A model generated the notes under the pieces. The model was given only the letters and a program-made list of their open reading frames with translations, made no database searches and was not told where the DNA came from. A program made the translations under genes and the position numbers. Shown in pieces: positions 54,474 through 63,471 of a stretch of 64,000 bases of DNA (the first letter of the stretch is position 1; each line of letters starts with the position of its first letter). Source of the stretch: Ramlibacter sp. (GTDB taxonomy: Bacteria > Pseudomonadota > Gammaproteobacteria > Burkholderiales > Burkholderiaceae_C); contig NZ_JARXAB010000057.1 of NCBI RefSeq assembly GCF_029866045.1, forward strand, positions 1-64,000. Direction: 5' to 3'.

Positions 54474-55817
54474 ATGAGAGCCTACCGCGCCGCCCTGCTT
54501 CGATTTGACGACGAAGGACGCCCCGTCTACGACCCGGACGGTCTGCTGGTCGTCGGGCCGTCACCGGGCGCGTCAGGCGCGCCGGGGCCGCGCTCCGCAA
54601 CAACCGCATCGGGCGTTCGCGTGGTCCGGGCCGCCGGGGCCTGGTCGGATCTCAAGGACCGCTTTCCCGGCGTGGTGGTGGAGCACTTGCCCGGTCGGCT
54701 GATCGCACCGGGCTTCATCGACCTGCATGTGCACTACCCGCAGACCGATGTGATCGGCTCCCCGGCCGAGGGCCTGCTGCCCTGGCTGGAGAACTACACC
54801 TTCCCGCACGAGTCACGCTTTTCAGATGCCGCCTATGCAGGACAGGTGGCCACTTTTTTTCTGGGCGAACTGCAGCGTCATGGCGTCACGACGGCCCTCA
54901 CCTTTGCCACCTCTCACCCGGCCTCGGTCGACGCACTCCTGGGCCTGGCGCAAGGCCGTGGCCTGCGTCTGATCGCCGGTAAGGTGCTGCAGGATCGTCA
55001 CAGCCCCGACGGCGTGCGGGATGAGACCGAGCAGTCCTTGCTCGACACGGAGGCCCTGATCCAGCGCTGGCACGGCCAGGGCCGCCTCGGCTATGCCATC
55101 ACCCCGCGTTTCGCGCCCAGTTGCTCCGACGCGCAGATGCAGGGCGCTGGCGAGCTGGCGGCGCGCTACCCCGATGTCTGGATCCAGTCGCACGTGGCCG
55201 AGAACCGCGACGAGATCGCGTGGGTGCGTGAGCTTTATCCAGACGCCCGCAGCTACCTGGCGGTCTATGAGAAATTTGGCCTGCTGCGCGAGCGCGCCAT
55301 CTACGCGCACTGCATCCACTTCGACGACGCCGACCGTGCGTTGATGCAGGCCACCGGCGCCGTGGCCGCGGTCAGCCCGACCAGCAACCTCTTTTTGGGA
55401 AGTGGTTTCTTCGACTACGCCGCGGCCGACCGGCAGGGCATGCGCTACGGCCTGGCCAGCGACGTGGGCGGCGGCACCAGCTTCTCCCCCTTTCACACCA
55501 TGCTGGCGGCCTATTACGTGGGCCGCGAGGGCCACACCAAGGCCGGCCTGTCGCTGGCGCCCTCCCATCTGTGGTGGCAGCACACCGCCGGTGCCGCCCA
55601 GGCTTTGGGCCTTTCCGGCGTGGTGGGCAACCTGCAGCCCGGTTGCGAGGCCGACTTCGTGGTGCTCAACCCCCAGGCCACGCCCCTGCTGGCGCGCCGC
55701 AGCGCGCAGGCCGGCAACCTGGAGGAACTGCTCTTTTCGCTCATCGTCCTGGGCGATGACCGGGCGGTGCAGGCCGTGCACCTGGCCGGCGGCGCTGGCC
55801 TCGATCCCGCGGCCTAG
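54474..55817 (+). CDS. guaD: guanine deaminase
   Basis: A 447-residue amidohydrolase converting guanine to xanthine. Motifs: [20 protein letters not shown] (HxH), [33 protein letters not shown] and [13 protein letters not shown] small Gly/Pro/Ala insert (about 30-47) near the N-terminus is not typical. The product xanthine is the substrate of XdhAB. It is four bases after the BMP receptor gene, so uptake and deamination are probably linked. Confidence 0.92.
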   Translation: MRAYRAALLRFDDEGRPVYDPDGLLVVGPSPGASGAPGPRSATTASGVRVVRAAGAWSDLKDRFPGVVVEHLPGRLIAPGFIDLHVHYPQTDVIGSPAEGLLPWLENYTFPHESRFSDAAYAGQVATFFLGELQRHGVTTALTFATSHPASVDALLGLAQGRGLRLIAGKVLQDRHSPDGVRDETEQSLLDTEALIQRWHGQGRLGYAITPRFAPSCSDAQMQGAGELAARYPDVWIQSHVAENRDEIAWVRELYPDARSYLAVYEKFGLLRERAIYAHCIHFDDADRALMQATGAVAAVSPTSNLFLGSGFFDYAAADRQGMRYGLASDVGGGTSFSPFHTMLAAYYVGREGHTKAGLSLAPSHLWWQHTAGAAQALGLSGVVGNLQPGCEADFVVLNPQATPLLARRSAQAGNLEELLFSLIVLGDDRAVQAVHLAGGAGLDPAA

Positions 55818-55854
55818 CACGGCCCGCCTAAAATCCCGGCAGGAGCGTCCTCAC

Positions 55855-56421
55855 ATGACCATCAAAAGCGACAAGTGGATCCGCCGCATGGCGGAGCAGC
55901 ACGGCCTGATCGACCCCTTTGAGCCCCAGCAGGTGCGCCAGGTTGATGGCCGGCGCGTTATCAGCTACGGCACATCCAGCTACGGCTACGACATTCGCTG
56001 TGCGCCCGAGTTCAAGGTGTTCACCAACATCCACAGCACGGTGGTCGACCCCAAGGACTTCGACGAAAAAAGCTTCGTCGACTTCCATGGTGACTCCTGC
56101 ATCATTCCGCCCAACAGCTTCGCACTGGCGCGCACCGTGGAGTACTTCCGCATTCCGCGCAATGTGCTGACCATTTGCCTGGGCAAGAGCACCTATGCCC
56201 GCTGCGGCATCATCGTCAACGTGACCCCCTTCGAGCCGGAGTGGGAGGGCTATGTGACGCTGGAGTTCTCCAACACCACCCCGCTGCCCGCCCGCATCTA
56301 CGCCGGCGAGGGTTGCGCCCAGGTGCTGTTCTTCGAGAGCGACGAGACCTGCGAAGTGAGCTACAAGGACCGTGGCGGCAAGTACCAGGGTCAGCGCGGC
56401 GTGACGCTGCCCAAGGCCTGA
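55855..56421 (+). CDS. dcd: dCTP deaminase
   Basis: A 188-residue enzyme of exactly family length. It deaminates dCTP to dUTP for dTMP synthesis. Motifs: [38 protein letters not shown] with catalytic and nucleotide-binding residues, and the C-terminal [15 protein letters not shown]. The trimer uses residues from neighbouring subunits. It is a housekeeping gene. Confidence 0.96.
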   Translation: MTIKSDKWIRRMAEQHGLIDPFEPQQVRQVDGRRVISYGTSSYGYDIRCAPEFKVFTNIHSTVVDPKDFDEKSFVDFHGDSCIIPPNSFALARTVEYFRIPRNVLTICLGKSTYARCGIIVNVTPFEPEWEGYVTLEFSNTTPLPARIYAGEGCAQVLFFESDETCEVSYKDRGGKYQGQRGVTLPKA

Positions 56422-56466
56422 GCCGCTTCGATCGGTTTGCGGCTCACGGGTGAGCCACTCCGCCGC

Positions 56467-56493
56467 GATACGGCTCATGGGGTGAGCCGTATC
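56467..56493. repeat. perfect 11-bp inverted repeat downstream of dcd
   Basis: GATACGGCTCA and TGAGCCGTATC are perfect arms around a five-base loop. A related smaller pair (GGCTCA-CGGG-TGAGCC) lies at about 56440-56457, and further GCGGCTCA copies surround both. No T-run follows, so it is not a standard terminator; it may stabilise the dcd transcript end or be a short dispersed repeat. Confidence 0.7.
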
Positions 56494-56656
56494 GGCCTGC
56501 GATGCGGCTCATGGCACCGCCCAAGCCCTCCCAGGGCATGTCTTGGACCAGGTCTTGACGCAAGACCATTTCGGGCATGCCGCAGGTCTCTTCTCCGCCT
56601 GCAACGCCGACAGTGTCCTACGCACGTCCGGCCCCCGCGGCATAAGCATCGGGCCG

Positions 56657-56869
56657 ATGAAGGTCGCGCCCTGGTTCTGGATCCTCGCGGCGCTCATCGC
56701 CTGCGCAGAGCTGCTGGCTTTTTCTGCGCTGTGCCAGGCGCAAGTGGACGGCGCGCAGGCTCGGCGGGTGGAAACGCAGTTGCAGGACGCGGTTTTTGGC
56801 TACTGTCTGGACCAGTTCGACGCCTTCAGCATCGGCCGTTGTCGGCTGCACTTCGCGCCCCGGCCGTGA
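56657..56869 (+). CDS. small membrane-anchored hypothetical protein
   Basis: A 70-residue frame starting MKVAPWFWILAALIACAELL, with one hydrophobic N-terminal segment (leader or anchor), then a charged part with two cysteines (FGYCLDQF, IGRCRLHF). The frame is open upstream to 56543 without better evidence for a start. It ends one base before the recJ stop on the other strand. No family was recognised; it may be real because of the well-formed leader. Confidence 0.45.
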   Translation: MKVAPWFWILAALIACAELLAFSALCQAQVDGAQARRVETQLQDAVFGYCLDQFDAFSIGRCRLHFAPRP

Positions 56870-58663
56870 TCAGCCCTCCGCGCCCTCAATCAGAAAGCGC
56901 ACCCGCCGCTGGCCCTGCCATTCATCGGCGTCGAGTCGGAAGGCCAGCCGCGCACGTGCTGGCAGCGGCTCGGTGTGGCCGAACCAGATGCCGTCCACCG
57001 GCTGACCCTGGTGCTTGAGCTTGAGCGCCAGATGCTTCTCGCCCACCAGACGCTGTGACAGCACCTCGAGCTCTTCGCTGAACACCGGCGGTGCGAAGCC
57101 CTGGCCCCACACCTGCTGCGAGAGTGCGTCCACCAGGTCGATACGGCGGTACTCCGGCGCCAGCGGTCCGTCGGTCTCCAGCCTGCGCAGCAGCGTGGCC
57201 GGCTCCAGCCATTCGGCGGCGACCTGCCGGAGCGCCTCCTCGAAGGTGTCCAGGTGCTCCTCGGCGATGGTGCAGCCCGCGGCCATGGCATGGCCACCGA
57301 AGCGAAGCAAAACGCCCGGGTGTCGCTTGGCGACCAGGTCGAGCGCATCGCGCAAATGAAAGCCCGGGATCGAACGGCCCGACCCTTTGAGCTCGTGCTC
57401 CTTGCCGGAGGCCTGGCTGGCGGCGAAGACGAAGGCCGGCCGGTGGAAGCGGTCCTTGATGCGTGAGGCGACGATGCCGACCACACCCTCGTGGAAGTCG
57501 GGGTCGAACACGCAGACGGCTGGCGGCGGCTCCTCACCCTCTTCGAAGAGAGATTGGGCAATTTCCATCGCCTGGTCGCGCATGTCGCCCTCGATGTCGC
57601 GGCGCTCACGGTTGATGCCGTCGAGGGTGCGCGCCAGTTCGTCGGCACGGGCCGCGTCGTCGGTGAGGAGGCACTCGATGCCCAGCGTCATGTCGGACAG
57701 GCGGCCGGCGGCGTTGATGCGCGGCCCCAGCGCGAAGCCGAAGTCGCCGCTGCTGGCGATCTCGGGTTTGCGGCCGGCGGCACGAAAAAGCGCAGCCAGG
57801 CCAGCAGGCATGCTGCCGGCGCGGATGCGGCGCAGTCCTTGTGCGACCAGCCGGCGGTTGTTGGCGTCGAGCTTGACCACGTCGGCGACGGTGCCAAGCG
57901 CCACCAAAGGCAGCAGCGCATCGAGCCGAGGTTGCAGGACTGGTGCCCCCACGCTCCCCGCTGCGCGTGGTTCGCTGCCCCCCGAGGGGGCTGCCCCGCC
58001 TTGGGGCGGCCCGGCGGCGGGGCGCACATCAAACACGCCGCGCGCGCGCAGCTCGGCGCGCAGCGCCAGCAGCACATAAAACATCACGCCCACGCCCGCT
58101 ACCGACTTGCTCGGGAACTCGCAGCCGGGTTGGTTGGGGTTCACGATCACTGCCGCAGCGGGCAACTGCGCGCCGGGCAGGTGGTGGTCGGTGACCAGCA
58201 CTTGCAGGCCCAGGGCGTTGGCGGTGGCCACGCCCTCGACGCTGGCGATGCCGTTGTCCACGGTGATCATCAGGTCGGCGCCTCGCGCCTTCACCCGCTG
58301 GGCGATGGGCGGCGTGAGACCGTAGCCGTCCACCACCCGGTCGGGCACCAGGTACTCGACATGCGTCGCGCCCAGCATGCGCAGGCCGCGCACCGCGACC
58401 GCGCAGGCCGTGGCGCCGTCACAGTCGTAGTCGGCCACGATGCACAGGCGCCGCTGGGCGGCAATGGCGTCGGCCAGCAGCCGGGCGGCGTCCTGCGCGC
58501 CCTTCATCTGGTCGGGAGGGATCAGTCGGGCCAGGCCCTCGTCAAGGTCGGCTTTGTCCTGCACGCCGCGGGCGGCGAAGAGGCGCGCGAGCAGCGGGTG
58601 GATGCCGGCCTGCTCCAAGGCCCAGGCGGCGCGCGGCGGAACGTCGCGGGTGATGAGTTTCAT
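56870..58663 (-). CDS. recJ: single-stranded-DNA-specific exonuclease RecJ with repeat-derived insert
   Basis: A 597-residue DHH-family exonuclease. Motif I is VADYDCDGA at 76-84, then TVDNGIAS near 134, TDHHLPG at 158-164, and GGHAMAAGCTI in the DHHA1 domain. RecJ degrades single strands 5' to 3' in repair and recombination. Residues about 215-243 (APPQGGAAPSGGSEPRAAGS-like, Gly/Pro/Ala-rich) have no counterpart in usual RecJ and are encoded by a GC-rich repeat that is intergenic elsewhere in this window. The insert is in frame and near a surface loop, so activity is probably kept. The start overlaps the upstream gene's stop by ATGA. Confidence 0.93.
   Translation of the reverse strand: MKLITRDVPPRAAWALEQAGIHPLLARLFAARGVQDKADLDEGLARLIPPDQMKGAQDAARLLADAIAAQRRLCIVADYDCDGATACAVAVRGLRMLGATHVEYLVPDRVVDGYGLTPPIAQRVKARGADLMITVDNGIASVEGVATANALGLQVLVTDHHLPGAQLPAAAVIVNPNQPGCEFPSKSVAGVGVMFYVLLALRAELRARGVFDVRPAAGPPQGGAAPSGGSEPRAAGSVGAPVLQPRLDALLPLVALGTVADVVKLDANNRRLVAQGLRRIRAGSMPAGLAALFRAAGRKPEIASSGDFGFALGPRINAAGRLSDMTLGIECLLTDDAARADELARTLDGINRERRDIEGDMRDQAMEIAQSLFEEGEEPPPAVCVFDPDFHEGVVGIVASRIKDRFHRPAFVFAASQASGKEHELKGSGRSIPGFHLRDALDLVAKRHPGVLLRFGGHAMAAGCTIAEEHLDTFEEALRQVAAEWLEPATLLRRLETDGPLAPEYRRIDLVDALSQQVWGQGFAPPVFSEELEVLSQRLVGEKHLALKLKHQGQPVDGIWFGHTEPLPARARLAFRLDADEWQGQRRVRFLIEGAEG
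57944..58020. repeat. intergenic-type repeat inside recJ
   Basis: CCCCACGCT, TTCGCTGCCCCCCGAGGGGG and a CGGCCCGGCGG tail match the order and core of the 86-bp repeats at 13645-13822, with a different right arm (GCTGCCCCGCCTTGGGG). Here it is read in frame as part of RecJ. This indicates insertion of a mobile or copied repeat into a coding region without breaking it. Confidence 0.75.
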
Positions 58664-59733
58664 AAGGTGTCCAGAACGTGGGCCGGGCGGGGGCTGCGCC
58701 AGAGAGCGCTGGCCCGGGAGATCGCGCGTGAGATCGCGCGGGGGAGGCTCTGTCCGCCGCCCGAACGAGGCCCGAAGGCGGCGGCGGCGCGCTCGCCCGC
58801 CAAGGTCAGGTAGACCGCGCGGCCCGCCTCGAGCGCCTGCAGCAAGGGCGGCAGGGCCTCGTCGTCGAGCTGCTGCCAGGCCAGGCCCCAGGCGGCGGCG
58901 TCGCCCTCCATCGTGGGCCCTCGCAGGCGCTCATCAAGGCGGACTTCGGCCAGGCCGGATGCCGGACCCGACGCCGCCCACCCCACTGGCAGCGCGCCTG
59001 CGCCGTCGACCCAGAAGGAGTTCACCGGCAGCAGGCCGCGCTGTTCGCGGGCTTCGTTCACCGGGTGGGTGTAGAGCAGCATCTGCATCTCTTGTTGCAG
59101 GCGCCGGATCGGCCTCGCCGCGGCGGTGCGGGGCAGCCAGTCGTCGACCCGGCGGCCGATCACCCGATCGAGGCTGGCGCAGGGCAGACCTTGCAGCAGG
59201 TCGCCACGCGCGGTCCAGCACAGCGCCCGCTCCCACTGCACGGCTAACCCGTCCTCGGTGAAGTAGGGCTGCATCGCGGCCAGCAGGGTTTGCGACTCCT
59301 CGTCGGAGAGTTGCAAGGCCTCGGGGTCGCGCAGGGCGATGTGGTCGCTGCCCACCGCCCAGTGGCAGGGCGTGAGGCGGGCGAATGCTTGACCGTCTGG
59401 GGCTGGACCGTCCGGGGCTGCGCTGTCAAAGCGCCCACCGTCAATGTTTGCACCGCCCGGGAGTCGCCCCGCGCTGGCCTGCCGCCAGGCGGCCCAGGGC
59501 AGGTAGCCGTCCTCGCCGGGCAGGCCGAGGGCGCGGGCCTGCGCGCGCTCATGGGGCAGGCTCAGGGTGCGCTCGGGCTCGCGCTCGGCCGGCGCAACCT
59601 CGTCGGGCAGCCGTTCCAAGCGGGACAGCAACCGGGTCAGGTGGGGCAGGCGCAGGCCGGCCAGGGTCTGCCGGCGGGCGTCGTCCGTGGCGCCGGCGTG
59701 GGACACGATCAGGTGCAGGGCAGTGTCCGTCAT
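58660..59733 (-). CDS. conserved hypothetical protein (phosphoglycerate-mutase-like annotation in relatives)
   Basis: A 357-residue cytoplasmic protein starting MTDTALHLIVSHAGATDD. Features are TPCHWAVGSDHIALRDPEAL, MQPYFTEDGLAVQWERALCW and QQEMQMLLYTHPVNEAREQR followed by LLPVNSFWVDGAGALP. Proteins like this are found beside recJ in Burkholderiales, sometimes labelled phosphoglycerate mutase; no clear catalytic motif of that enzyme is visible. It contains short coding duplications (ISRAISRA, PDGPAPDG). Coupled to recJ by a 4-base overlap. Confidence 0.75.
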   Translation of the reverse strand: MTDTALHLIVSHAGATDDARRQTLAGLRLPHLTRLLSRLERLPDEVAPAEREPERTLSLPHERAQARALGLPGEDGYLPWAAWRQASAGRLPGGANIDGGRFDSAAPDGPAPDGQAFARLTPCHWAVGSDHIALRDPEALQLSDEESQTLLAAMQPYFTEDGLAVQWERALCWTARGDLLQGLPCASLDRVIGRRVDDWLPRTAAARPIRRLQQEMQMLLYTHPVNEAREQRGLLPVNSFWVDGAGALPVGWAASGPASGLAEVRLDERLRGPTMEGDAAAWGLAWQQLDDEALPPLLQALEAGRAVYLTLAGERAAAAFGPRSGGGQSLPRAISRAISRASALWRSPRPAHVLDTL

Positions 59734-59827
59734 GGTCCCTATTGTCCCGGATGCCACAATCCCCCCCATGGCCATCCCGGGGTCCCCGGGGCGCTCTTCG
59801 ACCTCGCCAACCTGTTCCACCCGCGGC

Positions 59828-61084
59828 ATGCAAGTCCCCTACGAACTGCTCCTGGGCTGGCGCTACACCCGCGCCGGCCGCGCCGCGCGCCGCAACGGCT
59901 TCATTTCCTTCATTTCTGGCGTGTCCATGTTGGGCATCGCCCTGGGCGTGGCCGCGCTCATCATCGTGCTCTCGGTGATGAACGGTTTCCAGAAGGAAGT
60001 GCGTGACCGCATGCTGGGCGTCGTCTCCCACATCGAAATCTATGGCGTGGGCGGGCAGCCCCTGGCCGACCTGGCGCAAACCCTCGCCCAGGCCCGTCGC
60101 CACCCGCAGGTGCAGGCGGCGGCTCCCTTCGTCGCCACCCAGGCGCTGTTGGCGCGCGGCGAGGATATGCGCGGCACGCTGGTGCGCGGCATCGACCCGG
60201 CGCTCGAGCCTGAGATCACCGCCCTGGCCCGCTCACTGAAGGACGGGCCCTTCGCCCGCCTGGTACCTGGCGAGTTTGGCCTGGTGGTGGGCGCCGAGCT
60301 GGCCCGCCAGCTGGCTCTGCGCGAGGGCGATGCGGTCACCCTCATCGCGCCCGGCGGCCAGGTGACGCCAGCCGGCGTGCTGCCCCGCCTCAAGCAGATG
60401 AAGGTGGTGGGCGTGTTTGACGCCGGCCACTTCGAGTTCGACAGCGGCCTGGTGATGATGCACATCGAGGATGCGCAGCGCCTGTTCCGGCTCGAGGGGC
60501 CCACCGGCGTGCGCCTGCGCCTGGCCGACCTGCACCGCGCGCCTGAGGTCGGAGCCCAGTTGGCGGCCACGTTGGGCGATGCGGTGGTGGTGCGCGACTG
60601 GACAAAGCAAAACCGCACCTGGTTTGCCGCGGTGCAGCTTGAAAAGCGGATGATGTTCATCATCCTCACCCTGATCGTGGCGGTGGCCGCATTCAATCTG
60701 GTGAGCACCCTGGTGATGACGGTGACCGACAAGCGCGCCGACATCGCCATCTTGCGCACCCTGGGCGCAAGCCCGGCCAGCATCATGGGCGTGTTCGTGG
60801 TGCAGGGGGCCATGGTGGGCGTCATTGGCACCCTGTCTGGCCTGCTGCTGGGGCTGGGGGTCGCGTTCAACATCGGCGTCATCGTGCCGGCCATTGAGCG
60901 AGCGCTCGGTGCGAGCTTTCTGCCGCGGGACATCTACCTGATCAGCGCCATGCCCAGTGACCCGCAGTCCGCCGATATCGTGCCGATCGCGCTCATCTCC
61001 CTGGTGCTGGCCTTCCTGGCCACGCTCTACCCGAGCTGGCGTGCCAGCCGGGTCAACCCGGCGGAGGCCCTGCGCTATGAGTGA
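59828..61084 (+). CDS. lipoprotein-releasing ABC transporter permease LolC/E
   Basis: A 418-residue inner-membrane protein with one N-terminal helix ([20 protein letters not shown]), a large periplasmic domain (about 50-270) and three C-terminal helices ([20 protein letters not shown] and later). The end [16 protein letters not shown] is typical. With LolD it extracts lipoproteins from the inner membrane for delivery to LolA. Only one such permease gene is present, suggesting a homodimer (LolF-like) or a partner elsewhere. [13 protein letters not shown] is the family N-terminus. Confidence 0.93.
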   Translation: MQVPYELLLGWRYTRAGRAARRNGFISFISGVSMLGIALGVAALIIVLSVMNGFQKEVRDRMLGVVSHIEIYGVGGQPLADLAQTLAQARRHPQVQAAAPFVATQALLARGEDMRGTLVRGIDPALEPEITALARSLKDGPFARLVPGEFGLVVGAELARQLALREGDAVTLIAPGGQVTPAGVLPRLKQMKVVGVFDAGHFEFDSGLVMMHIEDAQRLFRLEGPTGVRLRLADLHRAPEVGAQLAATLGDAVVVRDWTKQNRTWFAAVQLEKRMMFIILTLIVAVAAFNLVSTLVMTVTDKRADIAILRTLGASPASIMGVFVVQGAMVGVIGTLSGLLLGLGVAFNIGVIVPAIERALGASFLPRDIYLISAMPSDPQSADIVPIALISLVLAFLATLYPSWRASRVNPAEALRYE

Positions 61085-61775
61085 GCCAGCCCTGCGAGAT
61101 GTGGTGCTGCAGGCCCAAGGCCTGTCCAAGCGCTTTGCCGAAGGCGGGCTCGACGTCGAAGTGCTGCAAGGCATCGACCTGCAGGTGCGCGCCGGCGAAA
61201 CGGTGGCCATCGTCGGCGCCTCGGGCTCGGGCAAGAGCACCTTGCTGCATATGCTGGGCGGCCTGGACGCGCCGACCCGGGGCGAGGTACACCTGATGGG
61301 CCAGCCGCTGGCCCGCCTGGGCGCCGCCGAGCAAGGGCGCCTCCGCAATGCGCACCTGGGCTTTGTTTACCAGTTTCACCACCTCTTGCCCGAGTTCAGT
61401 GCTCTCGACAACGTAGCCATGCCCCTGCGCATTCGCCGCCTGCCGCAAGCCGAGGCGCAGGCCCGTGCCCGCGAGGTCTTGGTCTCGGTGGGTCTGGGGG
61501 GCCGTGAGCGGCATCGGCCGTCTGAGCTCTCGGGCGGCGAGCGTCAGCGGGTGGCCATTGCGCGCGCCCTGGTCACCCAGCCGGCCTGCGTGCTGGCCGA
61601 CGAGCCCACGGGCAACCTGGACCGCGGCACGGCTGAACAGGTGTTCGAGCGGATGATGCAGCTGGCCCGCGAGGCTGGCACCGCCTTCGTGGTGGTGACG
61701 CATGACGAACAACTGGCGGCACGCTGCGGTCGGGTGCTTCGCCTCGAGCGCGGCCAACTGGTCCCGCCAGTCTGA
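61077..61775 (+). CDS. lolD: lipoprotein-releasing ABC transporter ATP-binding protein LolD
   Basis: A 232-residue ATPase with Walker [21 protein letters not shown], the LolD-type [20 protein letters not shown], signature [15 protein letters not shown] and Walker [12 protein letters not shown]. Its start overlaps the permease gene by eight bases with a GCGGAGG site. It provides energy for lipoprotein release. Confidence 0.95.
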   Translation: MSEPALRDVVLQAQGLSKRFAEGGLDVEVLQGIDLQVRAGETVAIVGASGSGKSTLLHMLGGLDAPTRGEVHLMGQPLARLGAAEQGRLRNAHLGFVYQFHHLLPEFSALDNVAMPLRIRRLPQAEAQARAREVLVSVGLGGRERHRPSELSGGERQRVAIARALVTQPACVLADEPTGNLDRGTAEQVFERMMQLAREAGTAFVVVTHDEQLAARCGRVLRLERGQLVPPV

Positions 61776-61793
61776 TACGACGGGCCGCTGGAA

Positions 61794-63290
61794 CTACTTG
61801 CCGCCGCCAGCGCCTTTGGCCTCGGAAGCGCCCGAAGGGAGACCCCTCGCCGAGGCCGGGCTCGGCGCAGCGTCCACCAGCGATCCACGAGCCCCTGCGC
61901 CCGGGGGTTTGTAGGCTTCCAGCGTCTGGCGCATGAAGGCACGCACCCGTTCGTCCGGCGCGAGCACTGAGCTGCTGCCCGCCCCGGACTCGCCCCGGCC
62001 AGAAGGACTGCCCTTTTTGAAAAGCCGCATCAGATCCCGATGTTCCGCAGGTGTGAGGTCTTGGCAAGCCAGAAGGCACATCCGCTCGAGCACAGGCCAA
62101 GCCTTGGGGCCGCTGACTGGCGGTTCTGCGTCAATCAAGTACTTGCGTGCGCCTTGCAAGCCGTAGATGCCGACGCACACATGGTGGAGTACAAGGGCGT
62201 GCAGCGCCTGCTGGGGGGGCGTCTGTTCCGAGTGGATGTAGCCCCAGCTCCCGATAACACCATGCAGTTGGATGGTCGGCGCCAAGCGGCACAGGGCGTG
62301 CAGGCGCATGTCCAGCGAGGTTTGCGCTGTCTGGAAGTTGCGGCAGGCCGCCATTTTGGGCTCGACCTCTTTGAGGGTGGCCTCAAGTGCCTCAAAGCTG
62401 GCAGGTGTGTTCTTTCCGAAGTGTCGCTCGGCGACAAGCTCCAGAAACAGGGCCTGCCGGTGGCGGTTGTAGGGGGTGTTTGTTCTTTCGTCCTGAGGCT
62501 CGTCGACCCAGCTGGAAAACTGCTCCCAATGAGCCTTCAATTCATGGTGAGAAGACGCGTCCAGTATTCGCGTCAGCTCGGGGCGCAGCGCTTCGGCCCG
62601 GGCCCTTGCGCTGGCTTCGGTTTCGGGGGGCCGTGCAGGTCGGGATGCGCCCGCCGTCGTCCCCATGGCCGTGCCCGGCTCGGTGTCCCTCTCGGTGTCG
62701 CTTTCCCTATCCGCTCGCGTGTCCGTTTCGGCGCCCGCCTCGGGGCCGAGCAACCGGATCAGAGCCCACTCGCGATTAGACGGATTTGTGAGCGGGTCCG
62801 GCCGGCCAGACGCCGCAATGGCTTTGCCGACCGCTGCGCCCCGCTCGCTGCGCTGGCCCAGGCGCGTCGCCATGGCGCTGAAAGACGCGCTGAAGGAGGC
62901 GCGGCCCCGCTCCATGAGCGACTGCGAGCTGGGTTGGCGCACATGCCTGGAAGCGGGTGTCGATGCGGGCGTGGACCCTGATACGGAGGCTGGCCCGGGC
63001 GCCGGGGTCGCCGGCCTCGCCGGTGGGGAGGGCCGAATGTCTTTGTAGGGCGACGGAAATGCGATGTCGGAGGAGGGAACACTGGCGCGCGAGGCCAGTG
63101 CGGATGTGGGCTGTGCCAAACGAGACGCTGGCGCCGCTGGCGTCGCGAAGGCGGCCGGCCGTGCCGCGCTTGCGGGGGTGCCCGGAGTGGCCGGGGTGGG
63201 GGCGGGGGTCGCAGCCGCACCAGTGGCTGCGGCCGCAGCGGCGCGCGAGGTTTGCGGAGTCCCAGTGAGTGGGCCGGTGGGGCGGAGCAT
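61794..63290 (-). CDS. hypothetical protein, paralogue of the next gene, low-complexity N-terminus
   Basis: A 498-residue protein of no recognised family. The first 130 residues are Ala/Pro/Thr/Ser-rich without a classical signal peptide; residues about 185-215 carry a run of DTR/DTE repeats; 215-440 are helical (HHELKAHWEQFSSWVDEPQD, ALHALVLHHVCVGIYGLQGA, WPVLERMCLLACQDLTPAEH); the end is again Gly/Ser/Ala-rich. The C-terminal 120 residues align with the neighbouring partial gene (ALV-x8-G-x-Q-x2-R-x3-LI, then AC-x2-LT-x-AE, then FM-x3-L and PPGA). The start at 63290 has an AGGAAA site; the open frame continues 47 codons upstream with no start codon. An effector-like role is speculation. Confidence 0.7.
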   Translation of the reverse strand: MLRPTGPLTGTPQTSRAAAAAATGAAATPAPTPATPGTPASAARPAAFATPAAPASRLAQPTSALASRASVPSSDIAFPSPYKDIRPSPPARPATPAPGPASVSGSTPASTPASRHVRQPSSQSLMERGRASFSASFSAMATRLGQRSERGAAVGKAIAASGRPDPLTNPSNREWALIRLLGPEAGAETDTRADRESDTERDTEPGTAMGTTAGASRPARPPETEASARARAEALRPELTRILDASSHHELKAHWEQFSSWVDEPQDERTNTPYNRHRQALFLELVAERHFGKNTPASFEALEATLKEVEPKMAACRNFQTAQTSLDMRLHALCRLAPTIQLHGVIGSWGYIHSEQTPPQQALHALVLHHVCVGIYGLQGARKYLIDAEPPVSGPKAWPVLERMCLLACQDLTPAEHRDLMRLFKKGSPSGRGESGAGSSSVLAPDERVRAFMRQTLEAYKPPGAGARGSLVDAAPSPASARGLPSGASEAKGAGGGK

Positions 63291-63471
63291 GGCGTTTTCC
63301 TGTGCCGAAGTGGACGATCCGGCGAGACTAGGAGCGCAGCCGATATGCGTGTGACTCTCTGCTGACGCATGCGCCTCTTCTGGGGCCTCTTCTTGGGCCT
63401 GTTCCTGGGCGGGTGCTTTTACCTCTGACGTTCAGGTCGACACGTTCATCGCTACTGGCACCCTCGGAAGC

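Noticed and set aside
63291-63431. 47-codon in-frame extension upstream of the 61794-63290 gene
   Set aside because: The frame is open and coding-like in composition, but holds no ATG, GTG or TTG, while the annotated ATG has a good ribosome site.
63291-63471. Possible PIP-box or HrpB-type site upstream of the orphan gene
   Set aside because: I looked for paired TTCG motifs with the right spacing and saw none, so type III secretion control is not supported.
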